Shown: positions 1 through 9,173 of the stretch, one piece after another
How positions within the stretch are numbered: the stretch's first letter is position 1
Layout: each line of letters begins with the position of its first letter
DNA from: Chersky-299 sp963749535
GTDB taxonomy: Bacteria; Actinomycetota; Thermoleophilia; RBG-16-64-13
Reading direction: 5' to 3'
NCBI GenBank assembly: GCA_963749535.1
Contig: CAVVNF010000017.1
Span: 1 to 46,776, forward strand
DNA: 46,776 bases
Position numbers and translations under genes: made by a program
The notes under the pieces: generated by a model
Databases searched by the model: none
What the model was told of the DNA's origin: nothing
The model's input: only the letters and a program-made list of their open reading frames with translations

Positions 1-1243
1 CCTCTGATAGCTGCCGTGACACTCCCGGGTGTCACCGATTCTGAGACCGCGGTCCGCGAAGCGGCGGCGAGCGCCCTGAAGGCGCATCCCGAGGCGGTCG
101 ACCTCCTGATCAAAGCGCGCGCCGGTCTGACCGGGGACAACGTCGCTTCCGCCGCCATCCAGACGGCCTTGGCCGGGATCGGGGAGCCGGCAGTCAAGCC
201 GCTGATCGCGGTCATGGCCGAGCAAGACTGGTCGGACGAGGTCCTGGCAAACGTCGGAACCCCGGCGATAACACCCTTGGTCGCCGAGATCGGCAGCGAG
301 GTCGCCATCGTCCGGTACCGTGCCGTCGGCGTGCTCCTCCGACTGTACAACCGCGACGCATCGGCTGTTGCCGCGCAGCTCGTGGTTCCCCGACCTGGTC
401 TCGCCCTCGTTTGAGGCTCGCTCCAACGCGGGGTACGGCGACGAGCGGGACGCCGCCGCCGAAGCCGTGTTGACGGCCATCGGCAAACCGGCGGTAAAAC
501 CGCTCATGGCTTTGATCGGCACCGACCCGTGGGCCGGCCAAGTGCTGGCCGCCATCGGCGCCGACGCCATGGCGGATCTGACGAAGGCGTTGCACAGCGA
601 TGACGCAAGCGTCCGATTCGGGGCGGCAGATGCCCTGGTGGCGATGCAAAAGGCGAACCCAGCCCTGGTCGCCGACTTCATGTCGGCGCTCGAGGACAAT
701 GGCCTCAAATTCATCTCCGACAATTACGCCTTCTACATCCGGCTGGGCAAGGCGGGCACCGAGCCCAGCCTCGTGCGTGCCCTTGACAAGTATGGGGACA
801 AGGCAAAGGCTCTGGACTACCTCAACTGTGGCAACGACCAGTTGGAAACCGGCGCCGAAAATTGGGCGCACAAGCACGGGTATTCCGTGATCACCAAGCC
901 GGGGACCGCAGGCGGACCCCAGTGGGGAGAAGGCGGCTGCAGAGAATCCAGACGCGCAGGCGTAGTGCCCGGGCCGCGGCGGAAGCGGCCCTGGCGCTGG
1001 GAGAGGTATTCGCCTCGCCTCAGGCTATCGGCGCTACCCGGTTGGTCGGCTATCGCCGCCATCTTCGGTTGCGTGCTGATCGTCCTGCCACGCGGGTCGC
1101 TTCGAGTTGGAAAGGGCGCCTACGACCAGTCCTCAGCAGGCGCCGCCGACCTTGTCCTTTATGCGCCGGGCCCTCCCTGCGTCATGGCGTTGTACAAGAA
1201 TCTGAGCAACCTCACCCCGCGGTATGGGGGCCCATGGGTTTAG
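1..1243 (+). pseudogene. HEAT-repeat protein, 5'-truncated by the window edge and frameshifted
   Basis: The reading frame is already open at base 1 (PLIAAV...), so the gene begins upstream. It shows successive HEAT/PBS-lyase-type helical repeats with the recurrent pattern 'AAIQTALAGIGEPAVKPLI' and 'AVLTAIGKPAVKPLMALIG', spaced about 30-50 residues. Such solenoids act as protein-protein scaffolds; no catalytic motif is seen. Frame 1 stops at about 414 while the same repeat series continues in frame 2, so one indel lies at about 385-395, at or next to the CCCC run in 'gttccccgac'. The repeat protein probably ends near 930 after 'GGPQWGEGG', a tail style I associate with this family. The remaining open frame to 1243 is low-complexity and is probably read-through rather than protein. 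Confidence 0.7.
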
Positions 1244-2205
1244 GCTCGCCAAAGGCAGCCCGGCAAGATAGTGGTTGTACTCGGCGACGCGCGCATTCTG
1301 CCCATGCTGGGGGCTCAAAGCCGGGTTCCAAGTGGATTGGTAATCGATCGGGGGATTCTTCACGGATGCCGGGTAGAGAGTCTCCATGGCCCTTCTACCA
1401 TGCTGATGAGCTGGAAGCGGGTGATCGAGGTCGGAGGGGGCAAAGAGTGAAGCCGTCCGACCTTGGGTGATTCCCTTAGCGGCGCATACGGCCACGTAGT
1501 GGTCGGGGTAGAGCGGATCGGTGGATGCAGGTTGGCGGGCACGTCGGTGAACGGGCAGATGTCGTTCACGGTGACCGGCAGGTTCATGGCTCGCACGATC
1601 ATCTTGGCGAACTGCATGCGCTTCACGAGATAATTGGTCGGAGCTCTGATCGGCGAATCCGCTGATGACCTCGTTAAAGGCCAAACGGGAGATGGCGACT
1701 GCATACGGGGTGTCAAGCGATACGTCGGTGAAGGAGATCGTGGTAAAGCTCCAGATGACAGGCGCGCCCGTGACGGAAAAGCCATTCGTGCCCTTGACCG
1801 CCGGCGTCAGGGTCACCACGTAGGTGGCGCCCGGCTCGAGCGGGTTCTGCGGGGTGAGCACCGCAAGTTTGGCCGACGCTATGTAACTGATCGTAGCAGG
1901 GAGTGGGTTGCCGCCCGTCTCCTTTATGTAGAAGCTGGCGGAGGTCAAAGTAGCCTGATCCATATCCTTATCGAACGTGACCGTGATTCCTGGGTTGTAG
2001 GGGATGCCCGTGGCCCCGTTCGCCGGCCACGAGGCGGTGATCTTGGGGTTCGGCAGCGGTGGAATGGTGGGGGGAGGCAAGACCGTAGACACGGTTATGG
2101 CCTGACTGTTCGTGGCCACGCCCAGGCCACCCACTAGTGGGCTACCCCCGCGAGTAGAAGCAGCAGAACGAGCGGGATTCTGTGGTTGAAGCGGCCCTTG
2201 CGCAT
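1133..2205 (-). pseudogene. Secreted Ig-like (Big_5/SbsA-type) plus SLH-domain surface protein, multiple frameshifts
   Basis: The start is the ATG at 2205 with GGGAGG just upstream. It begins a signal peptide (MRKGRF... then a Leu-rich core), after which the frame changes at a G5 run near 2140. The next frame holds a bacterial Ig-like domain ('NGATGIPYNPGITVTFDKD', 'LEPGATYVVTLTPAVKG', 'WSFTT'). SLH repeats follow: 'FTDVSLDTPYAVAISRLA', 'MQFAKMIVRAMNLPVTVND', 'DHYVAVCAAKGITQG', 'ITRFQLISMVEG' and 'IPRGEVAQILVQ'. These alternate between two minus frames, with at least four changes between about 2140 and 1300. SLH domains bind cell-wall polymers, so the parent was an exported envelope protein. 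Every fragment is well preserved, which suggests assembly indels or very recent decay. The 3' end is uncertain. Confidence 0.7.
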
Positions 2206-2475
2206 GGCTTCCTCCCTTTCCCTGGTCGTCGCACTCCGTCGTGACTTTGCTCGGCTCTGCTACGCGACGGAGGTGCCTCAGCCTCGTCTTCCATGCCCTC
2301 CAGTGTAATCGTCGTCCGCACCGCGTCGCAAGCGCATTCAGCCCTTTAGCGTCCGGCACGCGGCGTGTGGAACCCGCTTGTCAGGGCGAGAATCAGCTTG
2401 GCTCAAGGTGAGCCGCACCCTCTGCCTTTGGTCGCCCCGGCGCCATGATTTGGCGTGAGACTCTTCACCGTAGCC

Positions 2476-2509
2476 GCACAGCCCGCCGGGCCCGCTCGGC
2501 GGGCTGTGC
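2476..2509. terminator. Rho-independent-type hairpin
   Basis: A perfect 12-bp stem (GCACAGCCCGCC / GGCGGGCTGTGC) with a 10-nt loop. It is followed on the plus strand by a T-rich stretch (ttcctctgtttctt). It lies between the VOC gene (minus, ending at 2565) and the start of the SLH gene, so it may separate their transcripts. The T-tract faces the plus direction. The rest of 2206-2564 shows no gene. Confidence 0.6.
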
Positions 2510-2564
2510 TTCCTCTGTTTCTTGCCAAACGCACTGGGCCTCTTAGACCATCATCCCCATCGTG

Positions 2565-3047
2565 TCAAAGTATGTCTTCCATTTCCGGCGTGCAGTCATG
2601 CAACTGGAACATGATGCCCCCGGTCTTTTCAGGATGAAGAAAAGCCATCCGGACGCCATTCTTACGTAGCGACGTTCCGATAACTTCGATCCCTTGTTTC
2701 TTCACCTCTTCAAGCGTAGCGTCGTACTGCTGTTGGCTCACGGTATAGCCAAAGTGCCAAATGCCCTCTCGATGAGCTTCCAAGAACTTCTCTACTACGG
2801 GAAAGTTTATTGGTTCAAATAGCTCAATAACGATTGAACCCCACCTGGCCAAAGCTACTTTAGCCCTTTGTTCCATCCCGCCGCCATCGTTCCTCTCTTC
2901 GAAAGCAAGTCCGGGCTTCGTATCTCCCAGGATGTTATAACGCCACGGTCCCAGGCCCAAAGCCTCAAAAGTCTTAATAGTCTTATCCATATCCCTAACA
3001 GCCCAACCGAGGTGGGTTATGTTGTCAAAGGGGAGTCGTGGCATCAT
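2565..3047 (-). CDS. VOC (glyoxalase/methylmalonyl-CoA epimerase-like) family protein
   Basis: 160 aa, one full VOC unit of two beta-alpha-beta-beta-beta modules. The first module starts 'ITHLGWAVRDMDKTI' with the metal-ligand-type His, and 'IVIELFEP' carries a Glu. The second starts 'GIWHFGYTVS' with a His and ends 'GGIMFQLHD', where a Gln stands at the place that is usually Glu in epimerases. The fold supports metal-dependent isomerisation, dioxygenation or lyase chemistry; the actual substrate cannot be told. Methylmalonyl-CoA epimerase is the nearest well-known relative by motif layout. GC content is visibly lower than in neighbouring genes, so it may be a recent import. It is monocistronic on this strand. 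Confidence 0.75.
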   Translation of the reverse strand: MMPRLPFDNITHLGWAVRDMDKTIKTFEALGLGPWRYNILGDTKPGLAFEERNDGGGMEQRAKVALARWGSIVIELFEPINFPVVEKFLEAHREGIWHFGYTVSQQQYDATLEEVKKQGIEVIGTSLRKNGVRMAFLHPEKTGGIMFQLHDCTPEMEDIL

Positions 3048-3428
3048 TTTTTTGTACTCCTTTAAAAACGTCAGTTGCGTGCAGAAGCATAACTAAGGCA
3101 GGATTACAATCACGCTCGAAATCGTGTCTTGCCCGATACCTCCTTTCTAGCTCGAGCGGCAGGCAAATCCGGCGCCCTTTCGTCCGGGATCGCCGCCCGT
3201 ACGGGCGTCTCCCCGTCGGCCGCACACGTGCCGAGGTGAAGCGTGAGTTCGTACTTGGCGGCGCAACCAGGAATCATCTTATTCGAAATGCCTTGTTAAA
3301 TCCTCGCGCTATCTGGACCGGGGAGGATAGGGGCGCAGAGGGTGAGTCTAAGAAAGGCCTCTACCGTCCTGGTCTCCACCACCGCGTCATCTGACGCCGA
3401 CGCCGAAGCCAGACAAGTCCGCGCCCTC
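3048..3428. other. Non-coding stretch between the VOC gene and IS3 element
   Basis: About 380 bp with no supported gene on either strand. Its left part must hold the promoter of the VOC gene, but I could not identify clear -10/-35 boxes. The right part abuts the IS3 left end. Confidence 0.5.
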
Positions 3429-3488
3429 TGGAGTTGACCCCCTTTCGTGGACACTGTCATCCTTTGTTTCGAGGAGGTGTCCACAGAC

Positions 3489-3803
3489 ATGGGAAAAGTC
3501 CGACAACCGTATCCCAAAGAGTTCAAGGAGCAGATGATTGCGCTTGTCCGCGCTGGCCGCACTCCAGCTCAGTTGGCCCAGGAGTTCGAACCGACTGAAG
3601 CCACCATCTATGCGTGGATGGCCCAAGCCGAGCGCGATGAAGGCCGTCGCCAGGATGGACTGACAAGCGCCGAGAAAGAAGAGCTTGTGCGCCTACGCCG
3701 GGAGAACCGCCAGCTCAAGCTGGAGCGGGAGATCCTGGCAAAGGCCGCGGCCTGGTTCGCTCGGGAGACCGAGCAGGTGCCACCGAAGTTTTCGGGTTCG
3801 TGA
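3489..3803 (+). CDS. IS3-family transposase OrfA
   Basis: 104 aa from the ATG at 3489, which has GAGGAGG upstream; an alternative in-frame GTG lies at 3447. It has an N-terminal helix-turn-helix (residues about 8-55, 'YPKEFKEQMIALVRAGRTP' through 'TEATIYAWM') that binds the IS ends. A Leu-zipper-like coiled coil follows ('EELVRLRRENRQLKLEREIL') and mediates OrfA/OrfAB assembly. Its TGA overlaps the GTG of orfB. In this family a programmed -1 frameshift in the overlap makes the OrfAB transposase; the slippery site is not obvious here. Confidence 0.9.
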   Translation: MGKVRQPYPKEFKEQMIALVRAGRTPAQLAQEFEPTEATIYAWMAQAERDEGRRQDGLTSAEKEELVRLRRENRQLKLEREILAKAAAWFARETEQVPPKFSGS

Positions 3804-4651
3804 GACGCGAGTCAGGCCAATATCCCGTTGCCACCTTGTGCCGAGTGCTGGACGTCTCCACCAGCGGGTACTACGCGTGGCTCACCCGTTCGCCTTCGGA
3901 TAGGGACCTCAACGACGAGTGGCTGCTTGCCAGGATCAGGGAGGCCCACGCGTTTTCCAAGGCGACCTATGGGGCTCCCCGCATCCTTGAGGAGCTCAGG
4001 GCCCAGGGTGTGAGAGTGAGCAAGAAGCGCATCGCCCGTCTCATGCGCCGCAATGATCTCCAGGGCGTCTCTCGGCGCCGGCGGGGCAGAAAGACCACCA
4101 TCCGCGACCCGAAAGCCCAGCCCGCACTCGATCTCGTTTGCCGCAACTTCACCGCCAAAGGACCCGACCAGTTGTGGGTCAGCGACATAACGTATGTCCC
4201 CACTTACTCGGGCTTCCTCTTTTTGGCTGTCGTCATGGATGCGTTCTCCCGCCGGGTAATCGGCTGGTCCATGGCCGAGCATCTGCGCACGGAGCTGGTG
4301 CTTGACGCTCTTGAGATGGCCCTTCATGCGCGCCAGCCAAGCGATGTCATCTGCCACAGCGATCACGGCTGCCAATACACTTCCCTTGCTTTCGGCAAAC
4401 GCTGTCGGGAGGCGGGCGTGCGGCCTTCCATGGGGGCAGTGGGAAGTGCCTACGATAACGCCATGTGCGAGAGCTTCTTCGCCACCTTGGAGTGCGAGCT
4501 TCTTGACCGGCGCAAGTTCCACTCAAGATCGGAGGCCAAGATGGCAATCTTCACGTTCATCGAGGGCTGGTACAACCCCTCACGCCGACACTCCGGTATT
4601 GACTATCTCTCCCCGATGGAATATGAGAGGAGGTACATGACTTCGGCCTAG
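3800..4651 (+). CDS. IS3-family transposase OrfB (DDE integrase core)
   Basis: 283 aa with the HTH_21 region near the N-terminus ('YGAPRILEELRAQGVRVSKK') and an rve integrase core. The DDE triad is visible as Asp in 'WVSDITYVPTYSG', Asp in 'VICHSDHGCQYTS' and Glu in 'NAMCESFFATLE'; 'RRHSGIDYLSPMEYE' closes the protein. It starts with GTG overlapping the OrfA stop, so expression is by frameshifting or coupling. It appears intact, so the element may be active. Confidence 0.93.
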   Translation: MRRESGQYPVATLCRVLDVSTSGYYAWLTRSPSDRDLNDEWLLARIREAHAFSKATYGAPRILEELRAQGVRVSKKRIARLMRRNDLQGVSRRRRGRKTTIRDPKAQPALDLVCRNFTAKGPDQLWVSDITYVPTYSGFLFLAVVMDAFSRRVIGWSMAEHLRTELVLDALEMALHARQPSDVICHSDHGCQYTSLAFGKRCREAGVRPSMGAVGSAYDNAMCESFFATLECELLDRRKFHSRSEAKMAIFTFIEGWYNPSRRHSGIDYLSPMEYERRYMTSA

Positions 4652-4713
4652 ATTCTCAAGCCGTCAACCGTCCACGAAACCGGGGCAACTCCAACTCCAG
4701 TAGTTTCATAGCG

Positions 4714-5052
4714 GTGACTGTAGACGCCCAGAATCGGGTGCCAGAGGATTCGAAATACGACGAATGGACTGAAGACGAAAAGATTGAGGCAGTTGTGCAG
4801 AAGTTGGACGCGGATCTAGGCCCTTGGTACGGGGGGCCAATTACAAAGAGCCTATATACGCGCGCAGATCTTCCGGCGGTGTTTGCCACGACAGTTGTGA
4901 ACCGCATTGAGGACAGCCTAGTGTACAGAGAGGGCGTTGAGTTTCTGCCGCTGTTTTGCTTCAAGTACGCGGACGGAGCTCAGATGATGTCGCTCGGGGG
5001 TGTGCTCGACACCACCGATAAGATAGCTTTGCTTGGGAAGAGGTTAGTCATA
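4714..5052 (+). pseudogene. Left fragment of an unrecognised gene, cut by IS3 (5') and IS1111 (3')
   Basis: About 113 codons between the two insertion sequences: 'KIEAVVQKLDADLGPWYGG', 'LPAVFATTVVNRIEDSLVY', 'FLPLFCFKYADGAQMM', 'SLGGVLDTTDKIALLGKRL'. The frame is blocked just upstream by a stop near the IS3 edge, and at the right it runs straight into the IS1111 end. I do not recognise the family with certainty; a C-terminal portion of a methyltransferase-like protein is a guess. It probably belonged to the same gene as the fragment at 6460-6669. Confidence 0.45.
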
Positions 5053-5134
5053 ATGAAATGGCCGGTCCCGCCGCGTATATCGTGGATTGACCGCGGAATG
5101 TCCGCGGAGAGTGCCACACACGGAGAGGACCGGC

Positions 5135-6232
5135 ATGGACAACATTACACACATCGGGCTGGACGTGCACAAGGAAACGATCGCCGTCGCCGCGCTTCGG
5201 CCGGGAGCCGTGACCTCCGACGAAAGGACGATTCCGAACACGCCGGAAGCGATCCGGAAGTTGGTCGAGCACCTGGGTGACTCCTCGAGCCTCTTGGCCT
5301 GCTATGAAGCGGGCCCCACGGGGTACGACACCCAGCGCCTGCTGGCCTCGCTCGGGGTGCACTGCGAGGTGATCGCTCCCGCCCTTATCCCCAGGCGAGC
5401 GGGCTCACGCGTCAAGACCGACCGCACCGATGCCCGCAATCTCGCTCACCTTTTTCGGGCCGGGGAGCTCACCGTCATCAGCGTCCCTACCCTCGCCGGA
5501 GAAGCCGTGCGCGACCTCATCCGTGCCCGGGAGGACCTAAAGAGCGATCGTCGCATCGCCCGCCAGCGCCTCAAGAGCTTCCTGCTTAGGCATGGCCGCC
5601 GCTATCCCCGGACGGGGACGGCCCGCTGGAGCGGAGCCTTCGAGGCCTGGGCGAGAAGTCAAATCTTCAGCGAGTCGGCGGCTCAGGCCGCCTTCGGTCA
5701 CCTGCTCGCCGCCCACTCGGTGAGAAGCACCCAGCTTGACGCCATCGATGCCGAGATAGGAGAGGCGGCAAATGATCCCGAGCTTGCCCCCGGGGTGGCC
5801 AGGCTCAGATGTTTCCGGGGCATCGACACCCTCTCGGCCGTCACCCTTCTTGCTGAGGTCGGTGACTTCCGCCGTTTCGGATCGGCCGCCTCCTTCATGG
5901 CCTTCACCGGCCTTGTGCCGAGCGAGCATTCAAGCGGTCTCTCGGTGCGCCACGGCTCCATCACCAAAACCGGCAACTGCCACCTCCGGCGGGTGCTCGT
6001 CGAAGCCGCCTGGTCCTACCGCCACCGCCCCGCTGTGGGTGAGGCCCTGGTCAACCGGCTCGAGGGCCAACCCCCGGAGGTCGTCGCCTACGCCTGGGCG
6101 GCTCAGTGCCGCCTCTCTGCCAGATTCCGCACACTTGCAAGGAGCAAGGCAAACAACAAAGCCGTGGTGGCGGTTGCGCGGGAGCTTGCCGGTTTCGTCT
6201 GGGGCATGATGACCGACAGAATCCAGGTATAG
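5135..6232 (+). CDS. IS110-family (IS1111 group) DEDD transposase
   Basis: 365 aa from the ATG at 5135, with GGAGAGG upstream. The N-terminal DEDD (RuvC-like) domain shows Asp10 in 'HIGLDVHKETIA', Glu58 in 'ACYEAGPTGYDTQ', and Asp96/Asp99 in 'VKTDRTDARNLAHL'. The C-terminal Transposase_20 domain includes 'LLAEVGDFRRFGSAASFMAF' and the nucleophile-region Ser in 'HGSITKTGNCHLRRVL'. These enzymes excise and integrate a circular intermediate guided by an element-encoded structured RNA. It looks intact. Confidence 0.93.
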   Translation: MDNITHIGLDVHKETIAVAALRPGAVTSDERTIPNTPEAIRKLVEHLGDSSSLLACYEAGPTGYDTQRLLASLGVHCEVIAPALIPRRAGSRVKTDRTDARNLAHLFRAGELTVISVPTLAGEAVRDLIRAREDLKSDRRIARQRLKSFLLRHGRRYPRTGTARWSGAFEAWARSQIFSESAAQAAFGHLLAAHSVRSTQLDAIDAEIGEAANDPELAPGVARLRCFRGIDTLSAVTLLAEVGDFRRFGSAASFMAFTGLVPSEHSSGLSVRHGSITKTGNCHLRRVLVEAAWSYRHRPAVGEALVNRLEGQPPEVVAYAWAAQCRLSARFRTLARSKANNKAVVAVARELAGFVWGMMTDRIQV

Positions 6233-6443
6233 ATGCATAAGCGAGCGGGCGAAGAATCCGGAAAGATCCTCGATTCACCTATGCGCCCCAAGATGCGCGT
6301 TCTTAGTGGGAGGCAGGTTCCGGCCCGATCAAGATGTGCGGTTTCGATCCGCGGATATCAGAGTGGTCGAGCGCCGATGCCACGTGCCCGCTCGCTTATG
6401 CATCCTCGAACCGAACCCCGACCACCCTGACTGACGTGGGGTT
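6233..6443 (+). ncRNA. Candidate bridge/seek RNA region of the IS1111-type element
   Basis: This is the long 3' non-coding end of the element, where IS1111-group elements encode their guide RNA. It contains a perfect 19-bp inverted repeat (6232-6250 GATGCATAAGCGAGCGGGC and its complement at 6386-6404) that would close a loop of about 135 nt, plus smaller hairpin potential inside. No supported coding sequence lies within it. The RNA identity is inferred from position and structure only; exact ends and guide loops were not determined. Confidence 0.4.
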
Positions 6444-6459
6444 GACCGGCCATTTCATA

Positions 6460-6669
6460 TCAGGTGAAGGACAAACAGGCGAAGCGAGTTGTCCGGTCGC
6501 CATTTCGATGCCGGTCCTGACGCTGAAGGAGAAGCAGTGGCTCGACCAAGAAATGGAAACGGTCGAAGATATCGCCACCCAGGTGGCCTTTGAAATCGAG
6601 CCTGTTATGTTTGAGAACTATAAGCGCTACTATCGTGAGTACCCCACGTATGTGGAAAGTCTCTTCTAG
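6460..6669 (+). pseudogene. Right fragment of the IS-interrupted gene
   Basis: A reading frame entering from the right end of the IS1111 element and ending at 6669. Its credible part begins 'MPVLTLKEKQWLDQEM' and ends 'YYREYPTYVESLF', an acidic helical tail. It lies in the same orientation as the fragment at 4714-5052, so both probably come from one ancestral gene, though the junction frame could not be reconstructed with confidence. Function unknown. An internal ATG means it could also be a small separate gene. Confidence 0.4.
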
Positions 6670-7819
6670 ATTCACCCTACCTTCTTCGGAATAGCCGTCG
6701 TCCCCGCCCCCGGCGGCCGCTTCTTAGCTGAGTCAGGGCCATCTCCGTAACTCTCTTCCTCCCTCCGCCCGTGTGACTCCAGGGCATTGGGCATGAGCGG
6801 CATCGTGCGACCGGCTGTGCCCGGTTGTTGCTTGACGCGTGGCTCACGTGCAGCCTCCGGCCCTGTCCCCTGTCCGATGACGTCTGGCCGGGCCGTTCGC
6901 TTCCCAGCCTTCCTCTTAGCCAGCATCTCCTCCAGATCGAAAACCTCCTCGGCCACAATGGCCAGCCCCCGCTTGTGGTTGTTCTGCAGCCGGCCGCGCA
7001 CCAGGAAGTAGCTGGCCCGGGCCACCACCGGGGCGATGCGGTCCAGCTTCGACTCGAAGCACACGCACTCGAAGAGGCCGTAGGCGTCCTCTAGGGTGAG
7101 GAACATGGTCCGTTTGCCCGAGCGCATCCAGGGGTTCTGGGCCCGCTCGTATACTCCGGCCACCGTCACCGACACCTCGTCTCCCATGGCGGGAAGCTCG
7201 TAGCTCATGCGCACCCCCATCTTGCGAAGCTCCTCCTCGTAGAGCTGGAGGGGATGGCAGCTCACGGTGAGACCCAGCAGCTCAAGCTCGGAGCGGACCT
7301 TGTCCTCCAGGCTCCACTGACGCTCGAGTCCCGCGCGGCTGGGCGGGGAGAAGAACGCCCGCAGTTGGCCGCGCCTCTGTCCGGACGACCCGGCCAGCGC
7401 CTCCAGGCGATCGTGCAGCAGGGGCAGTCGCCAGAGCAGTTCGGTGCGGTCGGGCTCCAGGGAGTCGAAGGCGCCCACCCGGATGAGGTTCTCGGCCACC
7501 GGATAGTCGATGCGGGTGCGCAGGTAGAAGTCCTCGAAGCTGGTGAAGGGGCCGTGGCGGCGTTCCTCCTCGATGCGGTCCAGTGAGCGACCGCCCATCT
7601 GCTTGAGGTAGCTGAAACCTACCCGTAGGGCCCGGCCGGCATCCGGCGCGATGCCGCAACTGGGGGCGAGGCTGGTGCCCGGCAGCACGCCGCCGCGGGC
7701 GCGGGGCGCGCGGGGGAGCATGAGGTCGCCGGGACGGAGAGGCCGGGGCGCTGCGCGCCCCGTCTCATGGTCGTGCCTCGTATCGCGCGCCGCCTCATTG
7801 GTAGGTCGATCTGTGCACC

Positions 7820-8125
7820 CGGCTTCGGGGGCTTCGCCCCCTCCGGTGTGGCTTGAAGCTGGTGCCGGACTGGCCGGCGGGGGTGCGGCGCTCCCGGTCG
7901 AAACAGCGCCAGAATTTGCCCCCTGGGTTTCCAGCGCCGCCCGCAGGGCCTCGGCATAGGCCAACTCGCCCTCCTGCTCGGCGCGAAACTCGGCCAGATC
8001 GGCGTCGGTGAGGCCCCAGTCGTGCTCGGCGGTCCAGGCCAGGGCGAAGGGGTCGTAGGGGGCTTTCGCCCCGGCGGTGTGACTCGCCGCCTGGTCGGGC
8101 TTCGCCCCGGCGGTCTCGCTGGCCG
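7820..8125 (-). repeat. Short GGGCTTCGCCCC-type palindromic repeats inside dnaE2
   Basis: Three copies of a short palindrome-bearing unit (ggcttcgccccctccggtgt, ggctttcgccccggcggtgt, ggcttcgccccggcggtct) lie in the coding strand region between the polymerase core and the C-terminal domain. In frame they give the recurring peptides SHTGGGEAP, SHTAGAKAP and SETAGAKPD. They look like in-frame expansion of a small palindromic element in a linker. Confidence 0.5.
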
Positions 8126-9016
8126 CCCCGTCGCCCCAAGGGTCCGGCGGCACCTCGTCCTCCACCGTGAACCCGCGTCCCGACAGGTTGATGTCCAGCG
8201 GGCGGACCTCCAGGCCGAAGCGGCGGGCGTCGTTCAGCACCGTGCGCGGGGTGTAGAAGCCCATGGGCTGGTTGTTGAGGATGGCGGCCAGGAACTCGGC
8301 CGGGTAGTAGGCCTTGAGGTAGGCGGTGGCGTAGGCGATGACGGCGAAGCACACCGAGTGGCTCTTGTTGAACCCGTAGGCGGCGAAGCCCTCCAACTGG
8401 CGGAAGACCTCGCGGGCGGCCTCCTCCGGCACTCCCCGTTCGACGGCGCGGCTGATGAAGGTCTCGCCGATCTTGGCCATCTCCTCCCGGCTGCGGTCGC
8501 GGGTCATGGCGCGGCGGAGGGAATCGGCGTCGGCGAGGTCAAAACCGGCCACCGACTGGGCGATGCGGAGCACCTGCTCCTGGTAGAGGATCACCCCGTA
8601 GGTGTCGGCCACCGCCTCGGCCATGGCGGGGTGGGGGAGGACCACGGGCTCGAGACCCCAGCGACGGTCGATGAAGGGCCCGATCATCTCGGCCTCCAGC
8701 GGACCGGGACGGTAGAGGGCGATGGCGGCGATGACGTCGTCGAAGTCCCGCTCCTGCAGGCGGGAGGCGAGGTTGCGCTGTCCGGCCGACTCCAGTTGGA
8801 ACAGCCCGATGGAGCCGCCGTTGGAGACGATCTCGTAGGAGGCGGGGTCGTCGGGGGGCAGGTCGTAGGGACGGATGCGGCGCCCGGTGCGCTGCCGGAT
8901 GAGGTGGACGCACTCCGACACGGCCGAGTGGGTGCGCAGGCCGAGGATGTCCATCTTCACCAGGCCCAGGGCGGCGACGTCGTCCTTGTTGAACTGGATC
9001 ACCACCACCCCTTTGG

Positions 9017-9173
9017 AGGTCGCCTCGGACTGACGCCCCGGCCGCCTAGTCTGCGCTGGGCGGAGCGATCCGTCGTCCTCGGTCGCGCCCGTAGCGCTGC
9101 TACGAACGCTCCCTGCGTCCTTGGCTCCCTCGCGCCGATCACATCCTGACGGCAGGGCGTAAGTCCTTGGCAA
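9017..9173. mobile_element. MITE-like element, copy A, inside dnaE2
   Basis: 157 bp between near-direct repeats CCTTTGG (9010-9016) and CCTTTTGG (9174-9181), which read as a target duplication. The termini form an imperfect inverted repeat: GTCGCCTCGGACTGACGCCC at the left pairs with the complement of GGGCGTAAGTCCTTGGCAA at the right. The core (about 9071-9150) closely matches copy B at 26706-26872, including 'agcgctgctacg' and 'ctccctgcgtcct'. No coding capacity. Its insertion breaks the polymerase frame. Confidence 0.7.

Larger units (their letters stand above)
3429..4693 (+). mobile_element. IS3-family insertion sequence, complete (about 1265 bp)
   Basis: Bounded by 24-bp imperfect terminal inverted repeats, left TGGAGTTGACCCCC... 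at 3429 and the complement of ...CCGGGGCAACTCCA ending at 4693, matching at 21 of 24 positions. It contains orfA and orfB in the usual overlapping arrangement, with orfB in the -1 frame. No convincing target-site duplication was found. The short direct repeat 'caactcc' at the right end makes the exact edge uncertain by a few bases. Confidence 0.85.
5053..6458 (+). mobile_element. IS110-family (IS1111-type) insertion sequence
   Basis: A perfect 15-bp inverted repeat (ATGAAATGGCCGGTC at 5053-5067 and its complement at 6444-6458) brackets an IS110-type transposase. Classical IS110 elements lack terminal inverted repeats, whereas the IS1111 group carries sub-terminal ones a few bases inside the true ends, so the real edges may lie a few bp outside. 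The 5' non-coding end is short (about 80 bp) and the 3' end long (about 225 bp), the IS1111 layout. Confidence 0.75.

Noticed and set aside
8022..9149. A 375-codon plus-strand open frame across dnaE2
   Set aside because: It is antisense to conserved polymerase motifs and has Gly/Val/Asp-rich shadow composition with no domain; high GC makes long antisense frames common.
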